Assembly (NCBI GenBank): GCA_012519495.1
Contig: JAAYQA010000054.1
Span: 1-61,289 of the forward strand
Source of the DNA: Tissierellia bacterium
GTDB lineage: Bacteria > Bacillota > Clostridia > Tissierellales > Peptoniphilaceae
Reading direction: 5' to 3'
Length of the DNA: 61,289 bases
Every line of letters starts with the position of its first letter. The first letter of the stretch is position 1. Position numbers and translations under genes: made by a program. Positions 16,833 through 25,672 of the stretch are shown piece after piece. The notes under the pieces were generated by a model. That model saw only the letters and a program-made list of their open reading frames with translations, made no database searches and was not told the DNA's origin.

Positions 16833-18220
16833 ACGGGCAAAAAGAAGTCCGGGCGCATTATCTCGTCTTTTTCATCCTGGGACTTCTCTCCATCGGTATC
16901 GGCATCCTTTTATGCCCGGATTTCACACAAATCCGGGCAGGTCTGCTGCATATGATTCTGCATCCGTCACTCTTGTCGACGGACTATATGGTCGTGGGGC
17001 AGTGCATGGGCGCGAGCTTTGTCAACGCGGGGCTATTGGTATGGGCTACGCTTTTGGTGTACCGCTGGGCGCAAGCCAAATTGCAGGGCCTGCAGGTCGC
17101 CGCCCTGATGATGGTCTTCGGCTATGGTTTTTTCGGGAAGAATCTGTTTAATGTATGGCCGCTGGTGATCGGGGTTATGCTGGCGAGCCGCCATGCCGGC
17201 AGAAATCCGCGGGAGGATGTTGCGCTGGCGTTTTTTGCCGCGTCTCTGTCACCTTTGGTGTCGGTTCTTGCCGTGGGGACGCCGCTGATGATTCACGCTT
17301 CCCTTTGGATCACGGTGCCGATTTCCGTGGCGGCAGGCATACTGGGCGGCTTTCTGATCGGGCGGTTTTCCGCCTATGTAAGACGACTGCACCATGGCGC
17401 GAGTTTGTACAATGGCGCGCTCAGCTCCGGCATGGTCGGCATACTGGCCAACTTTCTGCTCATATCGGTCGGACTCGGGCATGACCGGCTGCTGGACAAT
17501 ACCTTTATCAGCGGCGAAAACCTGACGCTGGGACTCATCGTTTTCGGATTGTCGCTGTATTTTATACTGGCCGGTTTGATTCTGAACAAAGGCTTCCGAG
17601 GACTGCATTATTTTTTGGGCCGCAGCTTTTCCAGTATCGACTTCGTCTATCAGTTTTCTCTGGGTAAAACGCTGATGAATATGGGATTGGTGGGGCTGTT
17701 CTGCCTTTTGTATGTCGTACTGATTCCCGGTGCGCAGTTAAACGGCCCCGTATACGGCGGCTTGTTTACGATTGTCGGCTTTGCTGCGCACGGCGTTACT
17801 TTGCCCGCCATGCTCCCCGCCGCTGTGGGGGTTTCCCTCGGTGCGTTTTTTACCGGCGGAATCAGCGGCGTACTCACCGGCGGCGACTTTTTGGGCCCGG
17901 CCATTGAAAAGCTGGGTTCCCGGGATATGCTGGTCGCCTGGATGTTTGTCGGCGGGTTTTCGCCGATGACAAAAATGTATGGCGTTACCGCAGCGATCCT
18001 TGCGGGGTTTTTGCATTCGATTACCGTCACCAATATCGCCCCTTTGCACGGCTGGATGGTCGGCTACAACAACGGTTTTTCCATGGGGCTGATTGCCATG
18101 CTGTTTTTCCCGATGATTGAGATGATGAGCAAACGGGACTATTTCTACAAAATCTTCAAAGGATTTCTGGGCAAAGAACAAACCGAACAGGGCGTACTGG
18201 AGAAGAATATTCCGAGCTGA
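16829..18220 (+). CDS. DUF1576 family polytopic membrane protein
   Basis: 463 residues with roughly ten to twelve hydrophobic segments (YLVFFILGLLSIGIGILL, LGLIVFGLSLYFILAGLIL, AAILAGFLHSITVTNIAP). Gly-rich half-repeats HHGASLYNGALSSGMVGILA and HGWMVGYNNGFSMGLIAMLF suggest an internal duplication, as described for DUF1576. A TTG start overlaps the moeA stop, coupling it to the Mo/W operon. A transport role for an oxyanion or cofactor precursor is only inferred from position. Confidence 0.75.
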   Translation: MNGQKEVRAHYLVFFILGLLSIGIGILLCPDFTQIRAGLLHMILHPSLLSTDYMVVGQCMGASFVNAGLLVWATLLVYRWAQAKLQGLQVAALMMVFGYGFFGKNLFNVWPLVIGVMLASRHAGRNPREDVALAFFAASLSPLVSVLAVGTPLMIHASLWITVPISVAAGILGGFLIGRFSAYVRRLHHGASLYNGALSSGMVGILANFLLISVGLGHDRLLDNTFISGENLTLGLIVFGLSLYFILAGLILNKGFRGLHYFLGRSFSSIDFVYQFSLGKTLMNMGLVGLFCLLYVVLIPGAQLNGPVYGGLFTIVGFAAHGVTLPAMLPAAVGVSLGAFFTGGISGVLTGGDFLGPAIEKLGSRDMLVAWMFVGGFSPMTKMYGVTAAILAGFLHSITVTNIAPLHGWMVGYNNGFSMGLIAMLFFPMIEMMSKRDYFYKIFKGFLGKEQTEQGVLEKNIPS

Positions 18221-18690
18221 GATGCATCGCCAAGGATTTCATCCAAAAGCTCTATGAGTTTCTCCCTGTCCTGCGGCGGAATGATATAGTTTTCATTGAT
18301 AGTATTGCCATGGTAATCAAAGCCGAAGAAGTTCAGATACTCTTCGTTGAGAAGATGGATATGCATGTAATGGATACGGGTTTTAAATACCGTCGTGATG
18401 GTATAAAAGGAGTCGTCGCCATAACTGCCCATATACGGGGTGTACTCCGTATCTTCCAGCAGCTTTAGCAGGGCTTGTGTCTGCGCATCCGACGGATCTT
18501 TTCGTTTTCGGTCAATTTCCTCATAGTTTTCTGCCCACTCGATCTTGGTGATCCGAATGGGTTTTTTCATGATGTCGTAAAAATGCCTGGTGCGAAACGG
18601 CCAGGCAAGGGAGAACGCAAGCAGTATCAGGCTTACGCCGATCGCCAAAAGCAAAACGAACAATTCTTTTCGGGACATGGTTTTTTTCAT
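18145..18690 (-). CDS. Signal-anchored protein of unknown function
   Basis: 181 residues. The ATG at 18690 follows GAGGTGATC. A basic start and one hydrophobic segment (LFVLLLAIGVSLILLAFSLA) indicate a signal anchor; the rest is soluble. The last ~25 codons overlap the 3' end of the convergent DUF1576 gene and are low-complexity (FFSSTPCSVCSLP), so the original stop may have been lost. Family not recognised. Confidence 0.55.
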   Translation of the reverse strand: MKKTMSRKELFVLLLAIGVSLILLAFSLAWPFRTRHFYDIMKKPIRITKIEWAENYEEIDRKRKDPSDAQTQALLKLLEDTEYTPYMGSYGDDSFYTITTVFKTRIHYMHIHLLNEEYLNFFGFDYHGNTINENYIIPPQDREKLIELLDEILGDASQLGIFFSSTPCSVCSLPRNPLKIL

Positions 18691-18768
18691 GGGATCACCT
18701 CTTTTTTGGGATACGGTCCGGATTCCTTGTGCATTTCTTACCCTTTAGCAGGGAGTTGTCCCCTCCGT

Positions 18769-18797
18769 TTCGCAAAGAGACAGAAATTCGGTATAAT
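18769..18797 (+). promoter_or_regulatory. moaA promoter that predicts a leaderless transcript
   Basis: TTCGCA (18769-18774), 17 bases, TATAAT (18792-18797). The expected transcription start, about seven bases after the -10 box, falls at 18804-18805, which is the A of the moaA ATG. There is no Shine-Dalgarno sequence. Confidence 0.55.
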
Positions 18798-18804
18798 AGA
18801 CGGT

Positions 18805-19743
18805 ATGAAAGACGAATACGGAAGAACCATCGACTATCTTCGCATTTCGATTACCGATCGATGCAATCTGCGTTGCGTATATTGTATGCCGGAAGAAGGC
18901 GTACGTAAATTCCTGCACGAAGACATGCTCTCTTTGGAAGAAGTGGCGGAGATTGCCCGCGCCTTTGTGGCGGCGGGGGTTAAGAAAATACGGCTCACCG
19001 GCGGCGAACCCGCGGTGCGGCTGGGCTATATCGGGTTGATTGAGGATATCGCAAAAACCGGCGCGGAAGTGGTTATGACCACAAACGGCCAGACCCTGGA
19101 ACAAACGGCGGAAGCACTTTCTTCGGCCGGCCTTTCGCGTGTCAATATCAGCCTGGATACCTTGCAGGAAGAAAAGTACCGGCAAATCACCCGGGGCGGA
19201 GATCTGCAAAAAACCCTTCGCGGGATGGATGCAGCGCTGTCGGCCGGCCTTTCGCCGGTGAAGATCAATGCCGTTTTAATGAAAGGTATAAATGACGATG
19301 AGATCTGTGCGCTGACCGATTTAACACGCGACCGGGACATTCACGTCCGCTTTATCGAACTCATGCCGATCGGTTTTGCGCGGGCGCAGGAGAGTAAGTT
19401 CCTTCCGGTGAGTTATGTGACAGAAACCCTCCCGGAACTGATTCCCGAACAGAGCGAAGGCGTAGCCAAGCGTTTCCGCCTGCCGGGCGCGGTCGGCACG
19501 GTGGGGCTTATTACGCCGTTGTCGGATCATTTTTGCCATCAGTGCAATCGGGTGCGTATGCAGGCCGACGGAAAAATCAAGCTGTGTCTGCACGCCGATC
19601 CGCAATACGATATGAAAGAAGCACTGCGCAGCGGGAAGAATCTGGAAGAAGAAATTGCAAATCTGCTTCGCTTAAAACCGCGTGAACACCATTTGTGTGA
19701 AGGCGAGCAGCTGGACGAAGGCATGTCCATGATCGGAGGATAA
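18805..19743 (+). CDS. moaA: GTP 3',8-cyclase MoaA (radical SAM)
   Basis: 312 residues. The radical-SAM cluster motif is CNLRCVYC (about residues 20-27). The second iron-sulfur site is [18 protein letters not shown] near the end, and the protein ends in the conserved Gly-Gly (MSMIGG). It converts GTP to 3',8-cyclo-GTP with MoaC, the first step of molybdopterin synthesis. The start at 18805 gives the canonical [20 protein letters not shown] opening but has no ribosome site. It is one base from moaC. Confidence 0.95.
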   Translation: MKDEYGRTIDYLRISITDRCNLRCVYCMPEEGVRKFLHEDMLSLEEVAEIARAFVAAGVKKIRLTGGEPAVRLGYIGLIEDIAKTGAEVVMTTNGQTLEQTAEALSSAGLSRVNISLDTLQEEKYRQITRGGDLQKTLRGMDAALSAGLSPVKINAVLMKGINDDEICALTDLTRDRDIHVRFIELMPIGFARAQESKFLPVSYVTETLPELIPEQSEGVAKRFRLPGAVGTVGLITPLSDHFCHQCNRVRMQADGKIKLCLHADPQYDMKEALRSGKNLEEEIANLLRLKPREHHLCEGEQLDEGMSMIGG

Positions 19744-19744
19744 G

Positions 19745-20659
19745 ATGGAATTTACGCATCTGGACAAAGAAGGGCGCGGTCATATGGTCGATGTGGGGGA
19801 AAAAGCCGACACGCTGCGCATAGCCACCGCGGAAGGAACGATCCGCATGGCGGAGGAAACGGCAGCCAAAATGAAAGCGGGCCCTTTAAAAAAAGGCGAT
19901 GTATTGTCGGTGGCACAGATTGCGGCGGTTATGGGGGCAAAAAAAACCCCGGAGCTGATTCCTTTGTGTCATCCGTTGTTTCTGACAGGGGTTGATGTGG
20001 AGTTTTTCTGGCTGCATGATGGGATCCGTGTGCGCACCACCTGCAAAACGGTCGGAAAAACCGGTGTGGAAATGGAAGCGTTGACGGCAGCGGCAACCGC
20101 GCTTTTGACGATTTACGATATGGGAAAGGCAGTGGACAAACAAATGAAAATGGAATCTATCGTTCTGCTGGAAAAAGACGGAGGCCGCTCGGGTCATTTT
20201 GTGCATACGGAGCCGCGGGTGGTGGGCATCAATATCAGCGAAACCAAAGGCGTGGTCAAAACGCCGGTAAAAGAAGGGGAATTTCTTGTGGGGCATGGCC
20301 TGCAGGGAGACGCACATGCCGGTGACTGGCACCGCATGGTCAGCCTCTTGGGACTGGAAAGCTACGACAAAATGAAAAACGAAGCCAGCGAACGACTCGC
20401 GCAGGGTTCGTTTGCGGAAAATATCACAACAGAAGGCATCGTACTGTATGAATTGCCGGTGGGTACAGTGTTGCAGATCGGTGAAACCGTGCATGAAGTG
20501 ACACAGATCGGGAAAAAATGTCATACGGGCTGTCAGATTAAATCCCTGGTGGGAGACTGTGTTATGCCTAGGGAAGGTATCTTTACGAAGCTGCTTTCAT
20601 CCGGTACGATCCGTGAAGGCGACCCGATCCGGATCATAAAAAAAGGAAGCGCCGAGTGA
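19745..20659 (+). CDS. moaC: MoaC fused to a MOSC domain
   Basis: 304 residues. Residues 1-~155 are MoaC ([56 protein letters not shown] with the catalytic Asp-Lys region), which forms cyclic pyranopterin monophosphate. Residues ~158-304 are a MOSC domain ([57 protein letters not shown]). MOSC domains act on sulfur or bind the cofactor. GGAGGAT precedes the ATG at 19745. Confidence 0.93.
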   Translation: MEFTHLDKEGRGHMVDVGEKADTLRIATAEGTIRMAEETAAKMKAGPLKKGDVLSVAQIAAVMGAKKTPELIPLCHPLFLTGVDVEFFWLHDGIRVRTTCKTVGKTGVEMEALTAAATALLTIYDMGKAVDKQMKMESIVLLEKDGGRSGHFVHTEPRVVGINISETKGVVKTPVKEGEFLVGHGLQGDAHAGDWHRMVSLLGLESYDKMKNEASERLAQGSFAENITTEGIVLYELPVGTVLQIGETVHEVTQIGKKCHTGCQIKSLVGDCVMPREGIFTKLLSSGTIREGDPIRIIKKGSAE

Positions 20660-21060
20660 AAGTCACGGCGATTCGGGTAAACAAAAAAGAGTGCGACGCC
20701 CTGACGACAAAAGACGGGCGCGTATGCGGGGAAACGGATAAAAAGGCCGGGCAGATCACACTGCTGCCCCAAGGCGTCCGGGAAGAGATCGATTCGGGCG
20801 TTTGGGACAGGGGATTGTGTGTGCACCGCTTTTCGGAGAATCTGACGGTAAACGGATTACCGCAGCTGAAAGAAGGAGATACGCTTACAGCCGGTACGAT
20901 GGGCCTTTGCGTTACCGCAGCCGGGAAAAGCTGCTTTGCTTCGTGTGCATATGTAAAAGAAAACACGCGCTGTGCTTTGGCCGATGCCGCCTGTTTTGCA
21001 AGTATCGTCCGGGACGGGACCGTTGTTTGCGGTGACAGACTACAGGTAGAGGAGCGGTAG
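20656..21060 (+). CDS. Small stand-alone MOSC-like protein
   Basis: 134 residues, GTG start overlapping the upstream stop. It has the MOSC pattern [19 protein letters not shown] and ends CGDRLQVEE, where MOSC proteins place the 'Gd.v.v' strand. Several cysteines cluster in [20 protein letters not shown], possibly for sulfur handling or metal binding. It is shorter than the MOSC half of the MoaC fusion. Its place between moaC and folA suggests a role in cofactor maturation. Confidence 0.65.
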   Translation: MKVTAIRVNKKECDALTTKDGRVCGETDKKAGQITLLPQGVREEIDSGVWDRGLCVHRFSENLTVNGLPQLKEGDTLTAGTMGLCVTAAGKSCFASCAYVKENTRCALADAACFASIVRDGTVVCGDRLQVEER

Positions 21061-21264
21061 ATGCGCAAAAACAATTTTCTGAAAATTGTTTTGGGCGTTT
21101 TGTTTGCGGCGGCGGCACTGTGGCTGCTCTGGCGCGGTTGGCATATTTTTGTCGGAAAGACAGAACAACTGCTGCGGCCGGTTCCTGTTACGCTGTGGGG
21201 CGCTGCCCTGATCGCATGGGGCTGGCTGCTTTTGTTTACCATCCGCCACTACCGCTATTTTTAG
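21061..21264 (+). CDS. Small two-helix membrane protein
   Basis: 67 residues directly after the MOSC gene (AGAGGAG within its 3' end supplies the ribosome site). Two hydrophobic helices are visible: IVLGVLFAAAALWLLW and VTLWGAALIAWGWLLLF, with basic ends. No family recognised; its place in the operon is the only clue. Confidence 0.55.
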   Translation: MRKNNFLKIVLGVLFAAAALWLLWRGWHIFVGKTEQLLRPVPVTLWGAALIAWGWLLLFTIRHYRYF

Positions 21265-21276
21265 AGGGAAAGAGGA

Positions 21277-21789
21277 ATGCGAATGGATATGATTTTTGCC
21301 GTAGACCGCAACTGGAATATCGGTTACGACGGCGATATGCTGTTTAAGATTTCCGCCGACTTACAGCGGTTTAAGGATATTACCATGGGACATGTGCTTT
21401 TAATGGGACGAAAAACCTTTGTGTCCCTGCCGGAGGCCAAACCCCTGCCGGGAAGAGAACATGTGGTGCTCACGCGCGACAAAAACTTCCGCCCGGAAGG
21501 CGTGCATGTGGTTTCATCCATCGAAGAGATGGACCAAACTCTGCAGGCGCTGACACAAGACGGCCGGCAGGTGTTCTTGATCGGCGGCGGCAATCTGACG
21601 GCACAGCTTTTGGACCGCGTGAACAAAGCGTATATCACAAAGGTTGACCGGGCCTTTCTGCCGGCAGACACGCTGATTCCCAATCTGGATCAAAACGAAG
21701 ATTTTCATATCACAAAAACCGGGGTGCCCCTGACAGACGACAACGGACTGCCTTATCAATACGTAGACTACGAGAGGAAAAGCCAATGA
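21277..21789 (+). CDS. folA: Dihydrofolate reductase
   Basis: 170 residues. The opening MIFAVDRNWNIGYDGDMLF, the HVLLMGRKTFVSLP cofactor-binding motif, REHVVLTRD and VFLIGGGNL are all DHFR landmarks. It regenerates tetrahydrofolate with NADPH. It sits in the moaA operon, with GAAAGAGG before the ATG and ATGA overlap with lplA. The DHFR grouping with Moco genes may simply reflect shared pterin metabolism. Confidence 0.93.
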   Translation: MRMDMIFAVDRNWNIGYDGDMLFKISADLQRFKDITMGHVLLMGRKTFVSLPEAKPLPGREHVVLTRDKNFRPEGVHVVSSIEEMDQTLQALTQDGRQVFLIGGGNLTAQLLDRVNKAYITKVDRAFLPADTLIPNLDQNEDFHITKTGVPLTDDNGLPYQYVDYERKSQ

Positions 21790-22802
21790 AATATATCCGC
21801 AATGACAGTTTAGACCCGCGCTACAATCTGGCCCTGGAAGAATGGGTGCTGGAAAATCTGCGCGACGACATTTATATCCTTTTGTGGCGCAATGACAATT
21901 CGATCATCATCGGCCGCAATCAGAACACCGCCGAAGAAATCAACCAGGCCTATGTGGACGAACACGAGATCAATGTTGTGCGCCGTCCGACCGGCGGCGG
22001 GGCGGTTTATCACGATCTCGGGAATCTGAACTTTTCCATCATCACCGACGCCGCCAATGCGGTGGATATCAATTTCGAACTGTATACGCAGCCGGTTTTG
22101 CGCGCATTGGAAACCATGGGCGTGCCTGTAGAACTGAAAGGCCGCAACGATATCCTGATCGACGGGAAGAAGTGTTCGGGTCTGGCGCAGCGGATCAGCA
22201 ATCACAGGCTTCTGCATCACGGCGCTATGCTCTTTGACACCGACCTCAGCACGCTGTCCAAAGCGCTGAATGTGCGCCGCGACAAAATGGAGTCCAAAGG
22301 GGTCAAGTCGACGGTGAGCCGCGTGACCAATATCAAACCGTATATGACGGCCGATGTCGATGTACTGGGTTTTCGCGATCGGCTAAAAAAAGAAATGTTT
22401 CATGAATATGACGAAGTGCCGGAGTATGTGCTCTCAGAAGAGGAACTGGCGCAGATTGACCGCCTGAAAGCGGAAAAATATGATACCTGGGAATGGAATT
22501 ACGGCCGTTCACCCAAAACGAACTTTCAAAACGACAAACGTTTTGAAGGCGCCGGCGTATTGGACATCCGCCTGCGCGTTGCGGGCGGCACCATACAGGA
22601 AGCGGTGTTTTTCGGGGACTTTTTCGGCGCAAAAGACAAAGCCGTATTGGAAAAAGCACTGGAAGGGGCACCTTTTACACCCAAGGGCGTCACAGAAGCC
22701 TTGCAGCCCTACAAAGTAGAAGAATATCTGGGGAAACTGGGTTTGGAACAGGTCCTGGCCGTTTTGTTTGACACGGCCAATGAAGAAGAAACGATGTTGT
22801 AA
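21786..22802 (+). CDS. lplA: Lipoate-protein ligase A
   Basis: 338 residues, the standard two-domain bacterial length. The catalytic domain has LLWRNDNSIIIGRNQNTAEE, VVRRPTGGGAVYHDLGNLNF and GRNDILIDGKKCSGLAQRIS, which includes the lysine that binds lipoyl-AMP. The C-terminal accessory domain follows (about residues 245-338). It attaches free lipoate to E2 or glycine-cleavage H proteins, consistent with amino-acid fermentation. ATGA overlap with folA. Confidence 0.93.
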   Translation: MKYIRNDSLDPRYNLALEEWVLENLRDDIYILLWRNDNSIIIGRNQNTAEEINQAYVDEHEINVVRRPTGGGAVYHDLGNLNFSIITDAANAVDINFELYTQPVLRALETMGVPVELKGRNDILIDGKKCSGLAQRISNHRLLHHGAMLFDTDLSTLSKALNVRRDKMESKGVKSTVSRVTNIKPYMTADVDVLGFRDRLKKEMFHEYDEVPEYVLSEEELAQIDRLKAEKYDTWEWNYGRSPKTNFQNDKRFEGAGVLDIRLRVAGGTIQEAVFFGDFFGAKDKAVLEKALEGAPFTPKGVTEALQPYKVEEYLGKLGLEQVLAVLFDTANEEETML

Positions 22803-22813
22803 GGAGAAAAAGC

Positions 22814-24112
22814 ATGAAAAAAATGACGATCGCCGTATTGCTGCTGGCGATGACGGTGTGGTTTGCCGCTTGTACAAACGACGCCAATGCACCGGCCACG
22901 CAGGCACAGGAAAGCACCGAAACGCAAAATGCCGTGTCGGATGACACCGCTGCGGAACCGGAGATGACAGAAAACACCGGTGCGGAAAACACCGAAACAA
23001 CCGAAACCGCAGCGGCTACAGAAGCCGCGGAAACAACGGAAAACGCAGCGGGAGAAACACCGGTTGATGCCGGACGCGTAACCAATTACACCGTGGACTT
23101 TTCCGATGTGGAAGGCATCCGCACCATGACGGCCGGTCATGCGGATGAGGAACTGCTTGTACTGGCGGTGGTTTCGGAAAAAGAACAGGCCGAGCAGGAG
23201 ATCGAGATCTATCGCGTGCAAAACGAACAAAAAAGCGCGCTGTTTCGCTTTACGATTCCGCAAACGCTGGAATTTATCGGCGCCGTGGCCGGTGATGACG
23301 ACGAGATCTACTTTACCGCCGTGGAACGAACCGACGCAAACCGCGCGGGCTTCTTTACGGTCTACCGGGTCGATTTGGACGATCAGGAAGTACACACCCT
23401 GTATGAAGGCGCAGCGGACGAGCTGAACTACGGCCACAATCTGGCGGCCGATGACGATGCGGTGTTCTTTACGGAAAACATGTGGGAACAGGACGGACTC
23501 TATTTTGCCGATGTAGTCATGGTAAAAGATGACGGAAAGCAGATTGTAAATGTAGAAGTCTTTCCGTCGGAGCATGTATCTCTTCTTGTGAAAGACGACC
23601 GGCTTTTGTATGCCGCCGCGCGGGACGATCAGCAGTTTGTGGTGGCCTATGATTACGACGACAATATCACCAACGAATACCAGGTGGCGGGCGACAATGC
23701 CAATTTCCGCGTAACCGATTACAACGACGGGATCTTCCTGCTGGATAATTACAACGGACATCCGGAGATGACAGGCAGCATGGTCCTTGTCCTGCACACG
23801 GGGAATCAGGAACTGGATGCGGTGACAGTGGACGGAAAAAATATCCACAGTGCCGTGTTTACCGAGGATGACGAACCGGTACTCGCCGTGACATCCGCCG
23901 GACTGACCGCCGGCTGGGCACAGATGCGCCGGGAGATCAACGGATCCGAACAGACGCTGTTTATCACAGAAATCGGCGGCGAAACACAAACGCCTGCAGG
24001 CAGTGCGATGACCGGTGTCTGGGAAGAGGATGACAGGGTGATCCGCTATCCGCAGCCGGTGTCCGAAGAATACTACGGGAACTTCACGCTTATCTATCAG
24101 GTGTATCGGTAA
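22814..24112 (+). CDS. Lipoprotein with beta-propeller-like exported domain
   Basis: 432 residues. A type II signal (MTVWFAACTNDAN, lipobox Cys at about residue 20) is followed by a ~60-residue Thr/Glu/Ala-rich linker. The remaining domain has repeated strand-turn units rich in Asp (AGDDDEIYFTAVERTD; DDAVFFTENMWEQD; DNANFRVTDYNDGIFLLD), like the blades of a propeller. AAGGAG precedes the ATG. No enzymatic motif seen; surface exposed by inference. Confidence 0.7.
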   Translation: MKKMTIAVLLLAMTVWFAACTNDANAPATQAQESTETQNAVSDDTAAEPEMTENTGAENTETTETAAATEAAETTENAAGETPVDAGRVTNYTVDFSDVEGIRTMTAGHADEELLVLAVVSEKEQAEQEIEIYRVQNEQKSALFRFTIPQTLEFIGAVAGDDDEIYFTAVERTDANRAGFFTVYRVDLDDQEVHTLYEGAADELNYGHNLAADDDAVFFTENMWEQDGLYFADVVMVKDDGKQIVNVEVFPSEHVSLLVKDDRLLYAAARDDQQFVVAYDYDDNITNEYQVAGDNANFRVTDYNDGIFLLDNYNGHPEMTGSMVLVLHTGNQELDAVTVDGKNIHSAVFTEDDEPVLAVTSAGLTAGWAQMRREINGSEQTLFITEIGGETQTPAGSAMTGVWEEDDRVIRYPQPVSEEYYGNFTLIYQVYR

Positions 24113-24131
24113 TCGGCACAAAGGGTAAGAC

Positions 24132-24175
24132 AAAACCCCCGCGCAACGGGCCTGTGCCCGCCGGCGGGGGTTTTT
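24132..24175 (+). terminator. Strong terminator after the lipoprotein gene
   Basis: AAAACCCCCGC pairs with GCGGGGGTTTT around a structured loop, followed by T residues. It closes the moaA-to-lipoprotein unit. Confidence 0.9.
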
Positions 24176-24197
24176 ATCCGCAGAAAGGAAGGAAAGA

Positions 24198-25136
24198 ATG
24201 TGTACAGCGGTACAGATCCCCTATGAAGGGGGCGCCGTGCTGGGGCGGACCATGGATTTTGAAGTGCATGTGGACTACAATATTCTCTTTTTGCCGCGCG
24301 GCTATGTGTTCGGGCGGGATTTGTTCGGAAAGCCTCTACGCGCCCGATACGAGGCGATCGGGCTTTGTTTTCGCAACAAGGATCCCCTGAAAGACGGGGT
24401 AAACGAACATGGCTTAATGGGTGTGACCAACGACTTTAAAGGATTTCAGCTGTATCCGAATCACACCGTGGAAGGAAAAACCAATCTGGCCAGCCTGGAC
24501 TATCTGAACTATGCCTTAACACAGTACCGCTCGGTGGAGGAAGTGGTAGCAGACTTGCCCCATATCCATTTTTCCACTAAAGACGCCAACGGAGAAGATG
24601 TCATCACACCGGATTTTCATCATCTGTTTGCCGATCCAAGCGGGCGCTGTATTGTGGTGGAACCCAAAGACAAAGGCATTGTGTATTATGAGAATCCCTA
24701 TGGTGTCATGACGAATTCCCCGCGGTTTGATTCGCACACCCGCCGCTTGCATAAGCAGATCGACATGCAACGGCCGGAGGCGTTTCGCAGTGCGAAAGAC
24801 CTGCCCGGCGGCTATGATCCGGTGTCGCGTTTTATCAAGGCCGTCTATCTGCGCCGCATGAGCCCCGCGTATAAAAACGGATCCGATGCATTGGCGCAGT
24901 GCTACAATATTATGAACACGGTTTCGCTGCCGGAGGGTTTCATCCGGAATCAGCAGTATGAGGACTTTACCGTGACCCGGTACACCAGCGCATACGATGC
25001 GAACAAAAGGCTTCTGACCGTGCGCACGGCCTTAAATCCCGATGTGTATCAGATCGCTCTGGATGATCTCGCGGACAAGAGCCATCGCCAGGCGTTGTAT
25101 CTGAACACGCGCTTTGCCGGCATACCGGTTCTTTAA
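24198..25136 (+). CDS. Choloylglycine hydrolase family (bile-salt hydrolase / penicillin V acylase-like)
   Basis: 312 residues. It starts Met-Cys, so processing would expose the N-terminal nucleophile Cys2 typical of this Ntn-hydrolase family. The GRTMDFE segment (Arg and Asp of the active site), GLMGVTNDFKGF, GVMTNSPRFDSH and TVRTALNPDVYQIAL fit the family. The ATG at 24198 follows AAGGAAGGAAAG. It hydrolyses a linear amide bond; whether the substrate is a conjugated bile salt, an N-acyl homoserine lactone or a penicillin cannot be told. Confidence 0.85.
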   Translation: MCTAVQIPYEGGAVLGRTMDFEVHVDYNILFLPRGYVFGRDLFGKPLRARYEAIGLCFRNKDPLKDGVNEHGLMGVTNDFKGFQLYPNHTVEGKTNLASLDYLNYALTQYRSVEEVVADLPHIHFSTKDANGEDVITPDFHHLFADPSGRCIVVEPKDKGIVYYENPYGVMTNSPRFDSHTRRLHKQIDMQRPEAFRSAKDLPGGYDPVSRFIKAVYLRRMSPAYKNGSDALAQCYNIMNTVSLPEGFIRNQQYEDFTVTRYTSAYDANKRLLTVRTALNPDVYQIALDDLADKSHRQALYLNTRFAGIPVL

Positions 25137-25154
25137 CCGCAAAGGGCATTTGTC

Positions 25155-25598
25155 TTACAAAAAAGGATCAGACAGCCGTTTTTCCATTCGGACATGGGGA
25201 AGCCCGACTTCTTCAAAGGGATGCGAGACGGTTTGATAGCCGTGTTTTTCATAAAACGATACGGCGGTTTCCCGCGCATGGCAGGTCATGACGAGGAAGC
25301 CGCCTTTTTTTGCGTGCGCTTCCGCAAACAAAAGAAGCGCCCGGCCGATCCCTTGTCCCCGGCGTTTCGGATCGACGGCCACCTGTCGCATCTTCACACT
25401 TTGGTCTTTCTGCGGCTGCAAAACCAGAACCCCCACAACGCGTCCTGCATCGATGGCCGCAATATGGATTTCTTTTTCTTCTTCTTGGATCCGGAAGTCG
25501 GCGCGGGTTAAACCGATCGGTTTACGGAGCCAGTCTTCCCGGCGGTCAGTCATTTCATCATACAGAGCGCTTTTGTATGCTACGATTTGAATATGCAT
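25155..25598 (-). CDS. GNAT family N-acetyltransferase
   Basis: 147 residues from the ATG at 25598, which has GAGGTGA five bases upstream. It shows the acetyl-CoA motif (MRQVAVDPKRRGQGIGRALL), then TCHARETAVSFYEKHGYQTV and the final VRMEKRL strand. It is close to the ElaA/YjcF-like small GNATs. It runs convergently towards the hydrolase gene. Substrate unknown. Confidence 0.85.
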   Translation of the reverse strand: MHIQIVAYKSALYDEMTDRREDWLRKPIGLTRADFRIQEEEKEIHIAAIDAGRVVGVLVLQPQKDQSVKMRQVAVDPKRRGQGIGRALLLFAEAHAKKGGFLVMTCHARETAVSFYEKHGYQTVSHPFEEVGLPHVRMEKRLSDPFL

Positions 25599-25672
25599 GG
25601 GATTCACCTCGATACAAAAGATACCCCTTTCTTTGAATATGATACAATAATCCGGAACACGGGAGGTGGCTT

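Noticed and set aside
22709..24133. 474-codon antisense frame over the lipoprotein gene
   Set aside because: It has no start signal and no recognisable motif; the plus strand has a lipobox and a ribosome site.
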